Shown here one piece after another: positions 40,843 to 51,821 of a stretch of DNA of 64,000 nt; positions within the stretch are counted from its first letter, which is position 1; the number at the start of each line of letters is the position of its first letter. Below the pieces are notes generated by a model. The model ran no database searches, was not told the origin of the DNA, and saw only the letters and a program-made list of their open reading frames with translations. The stretch is from Ochotona curzoniae (taxonomy: Eukaryota; Chordata; Mammalia; Lagomorpha; Ochotonidae). The stretch is from contig NW_024465885.1 in NCBI RefSeq assembly GCF_017591425.1, positions 37,394,501-37,458,500 of the forward strand, written 5' to 3'. The translations under genes and the position numbers were made by a program.

Positions 40843-42204
40843 GGAAGGGAAGATGGCCGACGTAGGAGAAAGGCTATGAGGGAGAGTTCAGTGAGAGAAG
40901 GTTAGAGTGCTGCAGAGGCAGCGAAGAGGAGCGGCAGGAAACCGTAGGGAGAGGTCCGTGAAACTCCCTGGGACAGTGTGGAGCCAAAAAGTTCCACACA
41001 ACTCGGAAGAACAACGAGAACGGAGCAGGGCAAAGGTAGAGAAGCCGACATCCCACTCCAGACCTGCTGAGTCACCTTTGAGAGCGGCCTGACGGGAGAC
41101 GCGGCCAGCTTGGAGACAGGGAAATCGGAGGGATCGTCGCCGGCGGAATTCTTCAACAACAGCAGAAGCAGACTGCAGCAGCCGGACTTTGGTGAGCTGG
41201 GGATTAACGTGGCAGCCTCCGCATTCCCCACCCCCTGCTGAGGCTCCAGCCTCTGAGAACACAAGGGGCGCAACCTGAAACTGTCAGGTCTGTGCCTTGG
41301 GAACAGCGGTGCGTGTTGGTGGCTGAAAAGGTCCCGGGAAAGCGCCTCAGATCTTCCTGCGCTAAGTGGGCCAGTGCATCTCAGCGCGCGGAGGCTGCTG
41401 GTGGGAGTCTGGAATCCCCGACACCCTGAAACCCTGTGGGTGGGCGACAGCACCAGGAGGACTCTGAGCGCCGCGCCGGGCTGGGCTAGGCGGTCCCGCC
41501 TGCAGCAGCCGCCTCCGTAGCGCAGGAGTCAGGAGGGTGCTGAACTGGGAAGTGTAGCGCTGTGTGTCCCTGACACGCAGATGCCACTCCCATAGTGTGA
41601 ACTGTCCATTCCTCGCCTCCCACCCCGCAGTCCTGAGTGTAGGCGACACACCGGGAGAGCTCTGAAATCTCCTGTGCCACACTGGCACTGTGCGATCCCG
41701 CTGAGAAGTTATTTTAACAGGGCGCCTGGGTCACACCTCCTCTACGGTCCTGTGAGGAGGAGCCACACACACACCACGAGTGGTGGAATCACTGCACAAG
41801 AGCCACGCCCAGAAAGTGCCTCAACCACAGTCTTGTGTGTGGGAGACACACCAGGCGGGCTCTGAAAAACCCTGCAGTCCCTGACAAGGAGAACGCAGGG
41901 AGAAAGCACATAAAACCTTCTACGTCCTGTGGATTCCCGTGCAGGGGGCGCGCCCAGAGAGCACCTCCATCCCTCCACGCCCTGCGGTGGCACACCTGTA
42001 GAAGAGGTGCCCAGAGTGTGCCTGGAATCCACTGGGCCCCCAAGGTGGTGCTCTACAGCCCCGGGCCCTGAGAACGCACCAACGGTGCCTTGAAAATTAC
42101 CACGCCCGGCAACACCACGCTTGCAGGCTCCAATCTCTACAGGAAAGCACCTGACAGCCCCTCAACACACGGGTCCATTTGCCTTACCAGAATACACCAA
42201 CGCA
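40843..42204 (+). promoter_or_regulatory. L1 5' UTR / internal promoter
   Basis: This 1362-bp leader is expected to drive the L1 transcript with an internal RNA polymerase II promoter. It begins GGAAGGGAAGATGGCCGA; AAGATGGCC (40850-40858) matches the YY1 box that sets the transcription start in human L1, which supports an intact 5' end. It is CpG-rich, especially 41090-41520. It contains a recurring motif of about 36 bp at 41432, 41630 and 41830 (CGACACACCGGGAGAGCTCT and variants), spaced close to 200 bp, so the leader looks built from degenerate monomers. Promoter activity itself is inferred. Confidence 0.8.
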
Positions 42205-43167
42205 ATGGGAAAAACCACTAGAAAGAGCTGTGCTCCAGATGAAAGAGCCAGCACCCCACCAAACATGGGCCAAAAGCCATTATCAATATCGGCGATGCGA
42301 GATGAAGACATGGACGTGTTACCAGCAAAGGAATTGATGAAAATAATGCTAAAATTTCTCAGAGACGTGGACACAAAGCTGGAAGACTACCAGAACCGCA
42401 TAATCACCGAAATACAACAAATCAAAACCAAACTGGATGCCCAAGAGAATAAAATTGAAAGCCTCATCAACAGAATAAATGCGGCAGAGGAAAGGATCTC
42501 TGAAACAGAAGACACACAAAATGAAAGTGCCCAGCGAATTAAACAGCTAGAGACAAACCTCAGCAAAACTAATAAAATGATGCAAGAGATGAAGGATTAC
42601 CTTAGAAAATTGAATATTCGGATCATCGGCCTCCCCGAGGGAGTAGAAAGAGAATCTGGGATGCAAGCAGTGCTTGATGAAATTATACAGGAAAACTTCC
42701 AAAACACTTGGAACACGAATCCACCCCGCATACAGGATGGACAGAGAACTCCCAACAGACATGATCCAAAGAGATCTTCACCCAGACACACGGTGCTCAA
42801 GTTCTACTCCAATGAAGACAAAGAAGGAATCCTGAGACAAGTACGAAGTAGAGAAAAGATCACATACAGGGGAAAACCCATCAGAATTACTGCTGACTTC
42901 TCCGAAGAGACCCTACAAGCAAGGAGAGAATGGACAAAGATCTTCCAAGTCCTGAAACAAAACAACTGTCAACCAAAAATAATCTACCCAGCAAAGATCT
43001 CATTTGTATTTGAGAACGAAATCAGATACTTCAATAGCAAAGAAAAACTAGAAGAATATGTCTACACAAAACCAGCCCTGCAAAGTCTCCTTAGAAATGC
43101 GCTAGTCCCGGACAAAAAGGAGGCAAATCACAAACAAAGTTGGCAAATAAGAAGGTCTCCAAACTAA
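42205..43167 (+). CDS. L1 ORF1 protein (RNA-binding nucleic acid chaperone)
   Basis: Encodes 320 aa, close to the human length of 338. ORF1p forms trimers that coat L1 RNA in the cytoplasmic ribonucleoprotein particle and has chaperone activity. The start MGKTTRKSC resembles the conserved MGK start of mammalian L1 ORF1, and the ATG has G at -3 and +4. The in-frame TTG 84 bases upstream is not a credible start. Residues about 45-132 are a heptad-rich coiled coil. The RRM follows (about 137-232) with NIRIIGLPEG at 137-146 and RHTVLKF at 194-200. The C-terminal domain (about 233-300) has QARREW at 238-243 and YPAKISF at 261-267. No stop or frameshift is seen. Confidence 0.95.
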   Translation: MGKTTRKSCAPDERASTPPNMGQKPLSISAMRDEDMDVLPAKELMKIMLKFLRDVDTKLEDYQNRIITEIQQIKTKLDAQENKIESLINRINAAEERISETEDTQNESAQRIKQLETNLSKTNKMMQEMKDYLRKLNIRIIGLPEGVERESGMQAVLDEIIQENFQNTWNTNPPRIQDGQRTPNRHDPKRSSPRHTVLKFYSNEDKEGILRQVRSREKITYRGKPIRITADFSEETLQARREWTKIFQVLKQNNCQPKIIYPAKISFVFENEIRYFNSKEKLEEYVYTKPALQSLLRNALVPDKKEANHKQSWQIRRSPN

Positions 43168-43222
43168 AGGCCGCACAAACAAGACAACTACATAGGCAAC
43201 AACACATACACAACACAAACAC

Positions 43223-46200
43223 ATGGCAGGGCAAAATTGCAACCTCTCAATTTTAACTCTCAACACAAATGGTCTAAATTCACCAATCAAAAGACAGAGA
43301 TTAATAGAATGGATCATCAAACAAGACCCAACCATCTGTTGCCTACAAGAAACGCATCTAACCAGAAAGGATGCAAAGAAACTGAAAGTGAAGGGATGGA
43401 AAAAGATATTTCACGCTAATGGACGAGAAAAAAAAGCTGGGGTAGCTATCCTAATTTCAGACGAGATAGATTTCATTCTAACTAACATCAAAAGAGACAG
43501 GGAAGGCCATTTTATACTGGTGAAAGGAATGATCCATCAAGAAGCAATCACCATCATTAATGTTTATGCACCGAATCTTAATGCACCTAGTTACGTAAAG
43601 CAATTACTTACAGACTTAAGGGAAGACATAGACACCCGCACAATTCTTGTAGGCGATCTCAACACACCTCTAACAACAATGGACCGGTCTACGAAACAAA
43701 AACTCAACAAAGAAACAACAGAGCTCACACAAACAATAGAACAACTGGACTTAGTAGACATATATAGAACTTTTTATCCTAAGGCCACAGACTATACATT
43801 CTTCTCAGCGGTGCATGGCACCTTCTCCAGAATCGACCACATGATAGGACATAAAGCGAATCTAAACAACTTCCAAAACATTAGTATCATACCATGTACC
43901 CTCTCAGACCACCATGGGATGAAACTGGAAATCAACAACTCAAAACTCCCCAAGAAGTATACGCACTCTTGGAAATTGAACAATATGCTATTAAACGAAC
44001 ATTGGGTCAGAGAAGAAATCAAAGATGAGATCAAAAAATTTATGGAAACCAATGAAAACTCTGATACAACATTCCAAAACTTGTGGGACACCGCCAAAGC
44101 AGTGCTACGAGGTAGATTCATCGCAATCGGAGCGCATGTCAAGGCCCAAGAAAGACGCCAAATACAGGAACTAACCTCACACCTCCAGGATCTGGAAAAA
44201 CAGCAGCAGAAGAGTCCCACGCACAATAGGAAACAAGAAATCATCAAAACAAGGGAGGAGATAAACCAAATAGAAATCAAAAAAACTATACATAAAATCA
44301 ACAAATCAAAAAGTTGGTTTTTTGAGAAAATAAACAAAATAGACACTCCACTGGCCCGATTGACCAAAAAAAAACAAGAGAAAGTGAGAATTAATAGCAT
44401 TAAAGATGAAAAAGGCAACATAACAACAGACACTGCAATCATTAAGAAAATAATTAGAAATTACTACAAAGAACTGTACTCCCACAAATTTGAGGACCAC
44501 CAAGAAATAGAAAAGTTCTTGGACTCCCACCACTTACCAAAACTCAGTCCGGAGGCAACTGCAGAATTAAATAAACCCATAACCGAGGTAGAGATTGAAA
44601 CAGTCATCAAGGATCTCCCAACGAAAAAAAGCCCAGGCCCAGACGGCTTCACTACAGAATTCTACAAAACATTCCGAACAGAACTAACCCCAATCCTCTA
44701 CAAGCTCTTCAAAACAATAGAGGAGGAAGCAACCCTCCCAAACTCATTCTATGAAGCCAACATCACCTTAATCCCAAAACCGGACAGAGAACCATCAGAG
44801 AAGGAAAACTACAGACCTATTTCTCTGATGAACATTGATGCTAAAATTCTCAACAAAATCCTAGCCAATAGAATTCAAAAAATCATCAGACAGATCATTC
44901 ATCCGGATCAAGTAGGATTCATCCCTGGGATGCAGGGATGGTTCAACATTCGGAAATCCATAAATGTTATAAACCATATCCAAAAACAGCAAAACAAGAA
45001 CCACATAATAGTTTCAATAGATGCAGAAAAAGCTTTCGACAAAATCCAACACCTCTTCATGCTAAAAACTCTAGCCAAAGTAGGCATAGATGGGAAAATC
45101 CACAACATAATCAAAGCAATTTATGAAAAACCCAACGCCAGTATCATACTGAATGGAGAAAAGCTAGAACCCTTCCCACTGAGATCTGGAACAAGACAAG
45201 GGTGCCCGCTATCACCACTGCTATTCAACATAGTCCTAGAGGTACTTGCAGAGGCCATAAGACAAGAAAAAGAAATCAAAGGCATACGTATAGGAAACGA
45301 AGAAGTCAAGCTTTCACTATATGCAGATGACATAATCCTATACATAGAAAAACCAGGAGACTCAATACAGAAACTGCTAGAACTTATACGAGAGTTTGGC
45401 AGAGTGGCGGGGTACAAAATTAACGAACGAAAATCAACAGCCATAGTGTACGCAAATAACACCAAGATGGAAGAAGATCTAACCAACAGGATACCATTCA
45501 AAATAGCAGAGAGAAGTATGAAGTATTTGGGAATAAATCTAACCAAAAGCGTAGGAGACCTATTCGAAGAAAACTACAAACTATTTAAAAAGGAAATTGA
45601 ACAAAACCTCAAAAGATGGAATAACATCCCGTGCTCCTGGATAGGCAAAATCAATATCATTAAAATGTCTATACTACCACAAGCAATATACATTTTCAAT
45701 GCAATTCCAATCAAATTGCCCAAAACATTCTTCACGGAACTGGATACAATGATTCAAAAGTTCATCTGGAAGCACAAAAAACCACGAATAGCTAGAACCA
45801 TCCTGAAAAATAAGAAGTCAGCAGGGGGAATCACAATCCCGGACCTCTGGACATACTATAGAGCAGTGGTTATCAAAACAGCCTGGTACTGGCACAAAGA
45901 CAGAAAGGAAGATCAATGGAATAGAATAGAAGCACCAAAAGGGAACCCACACAAATACAGCCAATTAATCTTTGACAAAAAGACCAATGACAGCTCAAGC
46001 AAGTGGGAAGGCCTCTTTGGTAAATGTTGTTGGGACAACTGGCTGATAGCCTGTAGAAACAAAAAAATAGACCCACATCTATCACCATACACTAAGATCC
46101 AATCTACATGGATAAAAGACCTAAACCTACATCCAGAAACCTTCAAACTCTTGCAAGAAAATGTAGGAAATACCCTGCAAGACCTAGGAGTAGGTCCCGA

Positions 46201-47035
46201 CTTTCTAAGAAGGACACCAAAAGCAATAGCAGTTGAGAACAGAATAAACAAATGGGACCTCATCAAACTAAGAAGCTTCTGTACAGCAAGGGAAACAATC
46301 AACAAAGTAAAAAAGCAACCCACAGAGTGGGAGAAGATCTTTGCACACGATATAGGCGATAGGGGGCTAATTTCCAGGATATATAAAGAACTTCAAAACA
46401 ACCAAAAAACCAAAACAAACAAGCCACTCAAGAAATGGGCACGGGAAATGGGCAAACATTTCACAAAGGAACAAGTCCAAATGGCAAACAAACATATGAA
46501 AAAATGTTCCAGCTCCCTAGCAATAAGGGAAATCCAAATTAAAACATCGATGAGGTACCACCTAACACCAGTAAGATTGGCCCACATAAACAAGAACACC
46601 AACGACGCTTGCTGGCGAGGATGCGGGGAAAAGGGAACCCTACTCCACTGCTGGTGGAGCTGCAAATTGGTACAGCCTTTATGGAAATCAGTCTGGAGAA
46701 CACTCAAACAACTCAAAATCTGCATACCATATGACCCAGCAATAGCACTCCTAGGAATATATCCAAAACACCTGTTTTACGACAAACCAACATGCATCCC
46801 TATGTTCATTGCAGCACAATCAGTAATTGCAAAAACATGGAAGCAACCGAAATGCCCATCAGCAGAAGATTGGATAAGAAAGCTTTGGTTCATCTACTCC
46901 ATGGAATACTACTCAGCTATTAAAAAAAACAAAATGCAGTTCTTTGTGGCTAAATGGGTACAACTGGAAACTATAATGCTAAGGGAAATGAGCGAATCCC
47001 AAAAGATTAGATACCACATGTTTGCCTTGATTTAA
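43223..47035 (+). CDS. L1 ORF2 protein (endonuclease and reverse transcriptase)
   Basis: Encodes 1270 aa without interruption; human ORF2p is 1275. It nicks target DNA and copies L1 RNA in place. The APE-like endonuclease (1-239) keeps Asn14, Glu43, Tyr115, Asp145, Asn147, Thr192, Asp205, Ser228, Asp229 and His230, all at human numbering. RNYYKELY (411-418) corresponds to the PCNA-interacting region. Reverse transcriptase motifs are SPGPDGF (469-475), NYRPISL (528-534), [10 protein letters not shown] with Asp600, [10 protein letters not shown] (655-664) and the active-site YADD (699-702). The C-terminal zinc knuckle CX3CX7HX4C uses Cys1130, Cys1134, His1142 and Cys1147. The 55-bp spacer from ORF1 fits the unconventional translation of mammalian ORF2. 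The start [14 protein letters not shown] matches the family. Confidence 0.97.
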   Translation: MAGQNCNLSILTLNTNGLNSPIKRQRLIEWIIKQDPTICCLQETHLTRKDAKKLKVKGWKKIFHANGREKKAGVAILISDEIDFILTNIKRDREGHFILVKGMIHQEAITIINVYAPNLNAPSYVKQLLTDLREDIDTRTILVGDLNTPLTTMDRSTKQKLNKETTELTQTIEQLDLVDIYRTFYPKATDYTFFSAVHGTFSRIDHMIGHKANLNNFQNISIIPCTLSDHHGMKLEINNSKLPKKYTHSWKLNNMLLNEHWVREEIKDEIKKFMETNENSDTTFQNLWDTAKAVLRGRFIAIGAHVKAQERRQIQELTSHLQDLEKQQQKSPTHNRKQEIIKTREEINQIEIKKTIHKINKSKSWFFEKINKIDTPLARLTKKKQEKVRINSIKDEKGNITTDTAIIKKIIRNYYKELYSHKFEDHQEIEKFLDSHHLPKLSPEATAELNKPITEVEIETVIKDLPTKKSPGPDGFTTEFYKTFRTELTPILYKLFKTIEEEATLPNSFYEANITLIPKPDREPSEKENYRPISLMNIDAKILNKILANRIQKIIRQIIHPDQVGFIPGMQGWFNIRKSINVINHIQKQQNKNHIIVSIDAEKAFDKIQHLFMLKTLAKVGIDGKIHNIIKAIYEKPNASIILNGEKLEPFPLRSGTRQGCPLSPLLFNIVLEVLAEAIRQEKEIKGIRIGNEEVKLSLYADDIILYIEKPGDSIQKLLELIREFGRVAGYKINERKSTAIVYANNTKMEEDLTNRIPFKIAERSMKYLGINLTKSVGDLFEENYKLFKKEIEQNLKRWNNIPCSWIGKINIIKMSILPQAIYIFNAIPIKLPKTFFTELDTMIQKFIWKHKKPRIARTILKNKKSAGGITIPDLWTYYRAVVIKTAWYWHKDRKEDQWNRIEAPKGNPHKYSQLIFDKKTNDSSSKWEGLFGKCCWDNWLIACRNKKIDPHLSPYTKIQSTWIKDLNLHPETFKLLQENVGNTLQDLGVGPDFLRRTPKAIAVENRINKWDLIKLRSFCTARETINKVKKQPTEWEKIFAHDIGDRGLISRIYKELQNNQKTKTNKPLKKWAREMGKHFTKEQVQMANKHMKKCSSSLAIREIQIKTSMRYHLTPVRLAHINKNTNDACWRGCGEKGTLLHCWWSCKLVQPLWKSVWRTLKQLKICIPYDPAIALLGIYPKHLFYDKPTCIPMFIAAQSVIAKTWKQPKCPSAEDWIRKLWFIYSMEYYSAIKKNKMQFFVAKWVQLETIMLREMSESQKIRYHMFALI

Positions 47036-47481
47036 CCTGTAATTTTTTGTTTGGTTGTTTGTTATTTTTTTTTTTTTTGAACCTGTCATTGATACTGTCT
47101 CAACCCAGATGTTTCGAAGAAGGGAACTTGCATTATTTTTAACATATTGTTTACCCAATACTATGTCAATTAATTCCATAATGTTGTATATTGATACTGT
47201 GGCCTCGTTGGGGCTTTTAACTGACTGGATCTTTACTCTGTTAGACCTATTTTCAGACCATAGAAGGTCTCCCCAAGAGGCCACTGAACTTATCTGGACA
47301 ATAAGACGCTGAACTTTATGCTAGGCATGTGTCTGCAAGCAATGAATCTCAACCGAACTTGAACTATGGTTATGCAACAAGGTGGAGGAATCCACCATGG
47401 GGGGAGGGGTATGGGAGGGGTGGGGGGAATCCCCAGCGCCTATGAAACTGTACTACACAATACAATGTAAGCAACAATAAT
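47036..47481 (+). other. L1 3' UTR with G-rich tract
   Basis: 446 bp between the ORF2 stop and the first poly(A). Positions 47399-47427 hold G-runs of 6, 4, 3, 4 and 6 separated by 1-3 bases, enough to form a G-quadruplex, a known feature of mammalian L1 3' UTRs. AATAAA at 47479-47484 overlaps the start of the first poly(A). Confidence 0.9.
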
Positions 47482-47502
47482 AAAAAAAAAAAAAAAAAAA
47501 AA
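47482..47502 (+). other. First (internal) L1 poly(A) tract
   Basis: Twenty-one A residues follow the L1 3' UTR directly. No target-site duplication follows here; instead non-L1 sequence begins. It is therefore the tail inherited from the source element. Confidence 0.9.
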
Positions 47503-47564
47503 CTTTTATCAAAATGCTATTTTAAACATAATGACCAGAATAATTCAATTAAAAAGTAAAATGG
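47503..47564 (+). other. 62-bp 3' transduced segment
   Basis: AT-rich sequence starting CTTTTATCAAAATGC and ending AAAAGTAAAATGG, lying between two poly(A) tracts and inside the target-site duplications. ATTAAA at 47548-47553 is 11 bases before the second tail, a plausible alternative polyadenylation signal. The reading is that the source L1 transcript ran past its own weak signal and ended in flanking DNA. Confidence 0.85.

Positions 47565-47595
<31 letters not shown>
47565..47595 (+). other. Second (terminal) poly(A) tract
   Basis: Thirty-one uninterrupted A residues run into the right target-site duplication. The unbroken length is a mark of recent insertion. Confidence 0.93.
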
Positions 47596-47597
<2 letters not shown>

Positions 47598-47608
47598 TCT
47601 TCACACCA
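47593..47608 (+). repeat. L1 target-site duplication, right copy
   Basis: Matches 40827-40842 exactly. It lies after the second poly(A), not after the first. This places the 62-bp extra segment inside the insertion. Confidence 0.93.
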
Positions 47609-47946
47609 TGTGAGATGGTTAAAGGTCACATTTAATAGTATTATGCAAGAAAGTTAATATTTACGTCAAAGTATCCAAAAATAAAGTTTACATTTAAGTC
47701 CAAGTATCTAGATGTCATCTAAAACAAGAAATTAGTAAACTTGACAATCTTATTCTGGTAATGCCAACTAGCTATCATTAACTCACACACACACACAACA
47801 CAAAAAAAGCATTTGATTCTGGTGACAAACCAGTACAAGGTCTACTTCCACATTACTAGCAGAGTCCCTGAACTAAATTCATTCAAATTCAATTCTTATG
47901 CATGAAATCAAGCATGCAGATTTTAATAACAGTAAAAAACAACTCC

Positions 47947-48270
47947 AGGGCACAACACAGTAGCATAGTGGCTAAAGTCTCGCCTTGAACGCGCCCGGGA
48001 TCCCATATGGACGTCTGTTCTAATTCCGGTGGCCCCGCTTCCCATCCAGCTCCCTGTTTGTGGCCTAGGAAAGCAGTTGAGGACAGCCTAAAGCCTTGGG
48101 ACCCTGCACCCACGTGGGAGACCCAGAAGAGGCTCCTGGCTTCGGACTGGCACAGGTCCAGTTGTTGCAGCACTTGGGGAGTAAATCAGTAAATGGAAGA
48201 TCTTCCTCTCTCTCTCTCCTCCTTTCTGTACATTTGACTTTACAATAAAAATAAATAAATCTGTTTTAAA
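47947..48270 (+). mobile_element. CSINE, full length
   Basis: Plus-strand copy 350 bp downstream of the L1, with CCCGGGATCCCATATGG and the tail AATAAAAATAAATAAATCTG. The middle lost a few bases after CTCCTGGC. Confidence 0.92.
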
Positions 48271-48929
48271 AACTTTATCTTTTGCCTAAGATGGTATTTT
48301 TTTACACCCCTGTAAAATAATAAGCCCACAGAGACAAGTGGAATAATAGGTGTATCTTATGCTCACATTCTTATATTTAAAAGTCCAAGTTTAATATTTA
48401 TTCACAAGGCACTGGCATACAACTTACACAATCGTTTAGGTGAGCCAAGTGCCAATATTCTAGCAATGATGTCTTGATGGTGGTGCATCCGCAGAATGTG
48501 ACCCAACAGTGTGGGGCCTGCTCCAAACGTGGCGATTCTGGAATCACCACTAAGTCTGGCTTTTGGGAAGCAACTTTGCTGATGCTATGTCCTAGCATGT
48601 AGTCACAAAGAGAACATCAACAGCTAAGAGGACATCTCCAGTATGCCAGTCATTAGGAATCTCTCAAGTGGACTGCAAAAAAGGTGAGGTCAAAGACAAA
48701 GGAGGACAGCAGAGACCAAGGCAGAAGCAACAGCATAGTCCCGGTGTGGGAGAAACAATCTGCAGGGTTGGGTCCCACCAACAGGTGAAGGGCAAAAAAG
48801 TTTCCTGAGGATGTAACGATGGGGAAGACAGCAAAGAGCCCACTACTGGAGCTGAAGAAATAGATGCCTGGTAAGAACTGACTGTAGAAAAAGCAGAGGG
48901 CAGGAAGATTGCCCAGGAACTCTGGTTAT

Positions 48930-49203
48930 TGTAGTTATTGTATCAAGCAGCATGGGTACCTGGTGTCACAGTTCCTGCCATGCTTGGGACAGCCACATCC
49001 CATGTTGGAGGGCCCGAGTTTAGGTCTTGGCTCTATTCCTAATTCTGCCCTCACTCTAACATGTACTGTGGGAGGAAGTGATGGTTCAACTACTCATGTC
49101 CTTGCCACCCATGTGGAAAACCTGGATTGAGGTCCTGCAGCCTAACCCACCCCTGAACACTACAGCTCTTCTGCTTTTCTCTCTCTCTTTCAAATAAAAC
49201 AGA
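48930..49203 (+). mobile_element. CSINE, old
   Basis: Plus-strand copy with GTGTCACAGTTCCTGCC-like head remnants, GAGTTTAGGTCTTGGCTC, and the tail TCTTTCAAATAAAAC. Confidence 0.65.
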
Positions 49204-50601
49204 AGATAAAAAGCAGCACCAGTGGCAGCATGACCATGAGATGACAGAGCAAGGGAGCAAGTGAAAGACGACATTGGGTCAAGGGCCGGTATAAGGGCCC
49301 AGGGTTCTCTGAATACGGAAACACTGGAGAAGGCTGGCAGCAGGCCGAAGGTCTTTATGAAGTCCAACAACAGATGTGATGGAGTTAAAAAATCTACCCA
49401 AAGAAAATTTGTGCATTGGTACTATGAATTAATACTCACTGGAGAATTTCAACTAAAAGCTTGAGACGAAAAGAGAAACTAGACTCATTTTGTGTAAAGA
49501 ATGCCAATAGGATCTGATTTAAGCGATGAAATCACAGGACAACTTCTTGGCATACAGCTCAAGAGCCTATTAATAGTACATGCTCATAGAATACTCCAGA
49601 TCCCTGACTTATGATTAATTTTAAGCTTCCAACAAAGTCAGTTATAGGATGCATCCAGAAGAATCCACAGAACCCCAGAATGAGTCTTCTCAGTTGACAC
49701 GCATACCCGCAAGAAGTAAGGAAGATATCCAGTGACATCTAAATGTTCAGAACCTAATTTTCAAAAGGCTGTTGTTTCAAAAGGAAATGGCTTAAATGGA
49801 AGAAAAATATTTGAGGATGACTTGAACTGAGAACTATTCCTGAAAATTAGTAGTATGCCCTAAATGTGAAATGGAATAAAAATTAAAATCTTTTAAAAGT
49901 GCAGTGGCTTCATTTATGTCAAGCATCTATTAAAACACCATCTTCATCCATTTAATAAAAATATTAAGTATCAATCCCTCTACAACATTTTAAACGGGGA
50001 ATGCTGCCATCAATTCTGTGACTTGGACACAAAGGTGATTTAATATCTGCACAATTCTACACTATACCCAAGCAAAAGCAAATACTTGGTTGAGCGGATT
50101 AAAAAAGACAACCAGCTCATCTCCATTCAGTCATCATTCACTTTTATCCAAGTCAAAATTAGTTAAATGAGGATACTTTTAGCAATAACTTGCCTTCTGA
50201 CTTTTAATGCTAAAATATTTTCTAGAGGAAAAGATTAGAACTGGAAGCATTGAACTCAACCTCTTTTAGCACTCCGACATAGGCCTATTTGGTAAATTTC
50301 TCTGTAATGGGGAGGTGGCAGTAACCACTGGCACCTCATAAAACTGTCTCTTCCTCACCCTTTCCCCCCAATCCCATATTGTTAGACTGTTTGCTACAAC
50401 AGCTATTGCTTTCACTTTAGGGATTCCCACCATGTAAAACGAAATTTCACCTATAGCCAACCCCATCCCTTCTCACCATCCTAACAGTACAGTTTTATCA
50501 TGCATGTAAACAATTTATATCGTTAGTAAACAAAAATTATTTATATCTGGGCAGTAACATTTTCACCTTTTATCTTAAAAACTGCTCAAGTTTTATGACT
50601 T

Positions 50602-50762
50602 ACCTCTTTATTTGAAAGTCAAAGTCACAGAGAAAGATTTCCCATAAACTAGTTGACCTCCCAAACAGCTACAATGGTTAGGGGTGAGCCAGGCCAAAGC
50701 CAGGAGGTTCTTTCTGGGTTCCGTGAATGGGTGTCCTGGACTTAGGTCCCCAAAGAAAGGAC
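50602..50762 (-). mobile_element. CSINE fragment, old
   Basis: Reverse fragment beginning CTCTTTATTTGAAAGTCAAAG and losing similarity after TAGGTCCCC. The head half is missing. Confidence 0.65.
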
Positions 50763-50855
50763 AACTATAAAGAGTCATGATTTCATGGATGTCATGCAAA
50801 CACACACTAAAAGCTATGTGGTGCTTAATTCCTAATATTAAAATAAGCTGGGTTT

Positions 50856-51182
50856 TTCATCCTTTTTTTTATTGAAAGGCAGAGCTACGGAGAGAAGAAG
50901 AGAAACAGAGACAGATCGTCCATCTGCTGGGTCACTCCCCAACTGGCTGCAACAGCCAGGGCTGAGCCTAAGAGCTGAGCCTATCTCAAGCCAAGAACCT
51001 AGAGCCTCCTCAATGTCTTCCATGCAGATACAGGGTCCCAAGGCTTTGGATCATCCTCCACTGCTCTCAGACCACAGGCAGGGAGCTGGATGGGAGATGG
51101 AGCAGCCAGGCACGAACCAGTGCTGCGTGAGATACTGGTGATGCATGTTGAGGCCTAGCCTACAATGCCACCGTAGCACACC
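50856..51182 (-). mobile_element. CSINE, diverged full length
   Basis: Reverse copy from TTTTTTTATTGAAAGGCAGAG to CTACAATGCCACCGTAGCAC. It contains a short internal duplication of GCTGAGCCTA. Confidence 0.85.
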
Positions 51183-51499
51183 TAGAACAAGATTTTTAAG
51201 TCCACAGTAAAGGTACTTCCTAGGAAAGATATAATCCTATAATTTCTTATGGTAATAAGTTCATTCCTAACAATTCAGGTGTTATTTATGTAACTGATTT
51301 TATTACAGAATTCACAAATTCACTAATTTTAAAAAACTGAATACCAAGGAATAAAATTGACATTCTATGATTTGTTTGTTGTTTATTATCTTATCTATAG
51401 TCCTGTGGAACAGTGGTCTTTCCACCACATTTATTTAAACATTAAACTTGTTATTGTAAAATAAATGGAAACTACGTTATAGTAAAAACTGAAAGAAAA

Positions 51500-51821
51500 G
51501 GGGTCCATTGCAGTAGCCTAATGGTATTGCTCGCACTATATACCATATGGGTGCCGATTCTAATCCCAGGAGCCCCTCTTTCCAACCAGCTCCCAAGGCT
51601 TGTGGCCTGGGAAAGCAGTCAAGGACAGCTCAAAGCCTTGGAACCCTGCACCTGTGCGGGAAATCCGGAAGACGTTCCTGGCTCCTGGCTTCAGATAGGC
51701 ACAGCTCCAGCCATTGTAGATGCCTGGGGAGTAAATCAACAGATGGAAGAACTTCCTGTTTCTTCTCCTCCCTGTATATCTGACTTTCCAATAAAAAGAA
51801 AATAAATCTTTAAAAAAAAGG
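51500..51821 (+). mobile_element. CSINE, full length, with target-site duplication
   Basis: Plus-strand copy starting GGGGTCCATTGCAG, somewhat mutated in the head. ACTGAAAGAAAA flanks it at 51488-51499 and 51822-51833. Confidence 0.93.

Larger units (their letters stand above)
40843..47595 (+). mobile_element. Full-length LINE-1 with 3' transduction, antisense to APP
   Basis: A complete non-LTR retrotransposon of about 6.75 kb. In order it has a 5' UTR (40843-42204), ORF1 (42205-43167), a 55-bp spacer, ORF2 (43223-47035), a 3' UTR with a G-rich tract, a first poly(A) (47482-47502), 62 bp of extra sequence (47503-47564) and a second poly(A) (47565-47595). Perfect 16-bp target-site duplications flank the whole unit. 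Both ORFs are open and key catalytic residues are intact. The 5' UTR keeps many CpGs. These points indicate a recent insertion by target-primed reverse transcription. Orientation is opposite to APP, as is usual for L1s tolerated in introns. Confidence 0.97.

Noticed and set aside
42121..42204. N-terminal extension of L1 ORF1 from a TTG codon
   Set aside because: Not a normal mammalian start, and the ATG at 42205 has good context and the conserved MGK beginning.
43792..44442. 216-aa minus-strand frame inside L1 ORF2
   Set aside because: A shadow of the A-rich ORF2 strand. It is hydrophobic and low in complexity, with no family motif.
47503..47595. Separate retroposed insertion in the L1 tail
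   Set aside because: There is no second duplication around the 62 bp, and the single duplication encloses L1 plus the 62 bp, so transduction is simpler.
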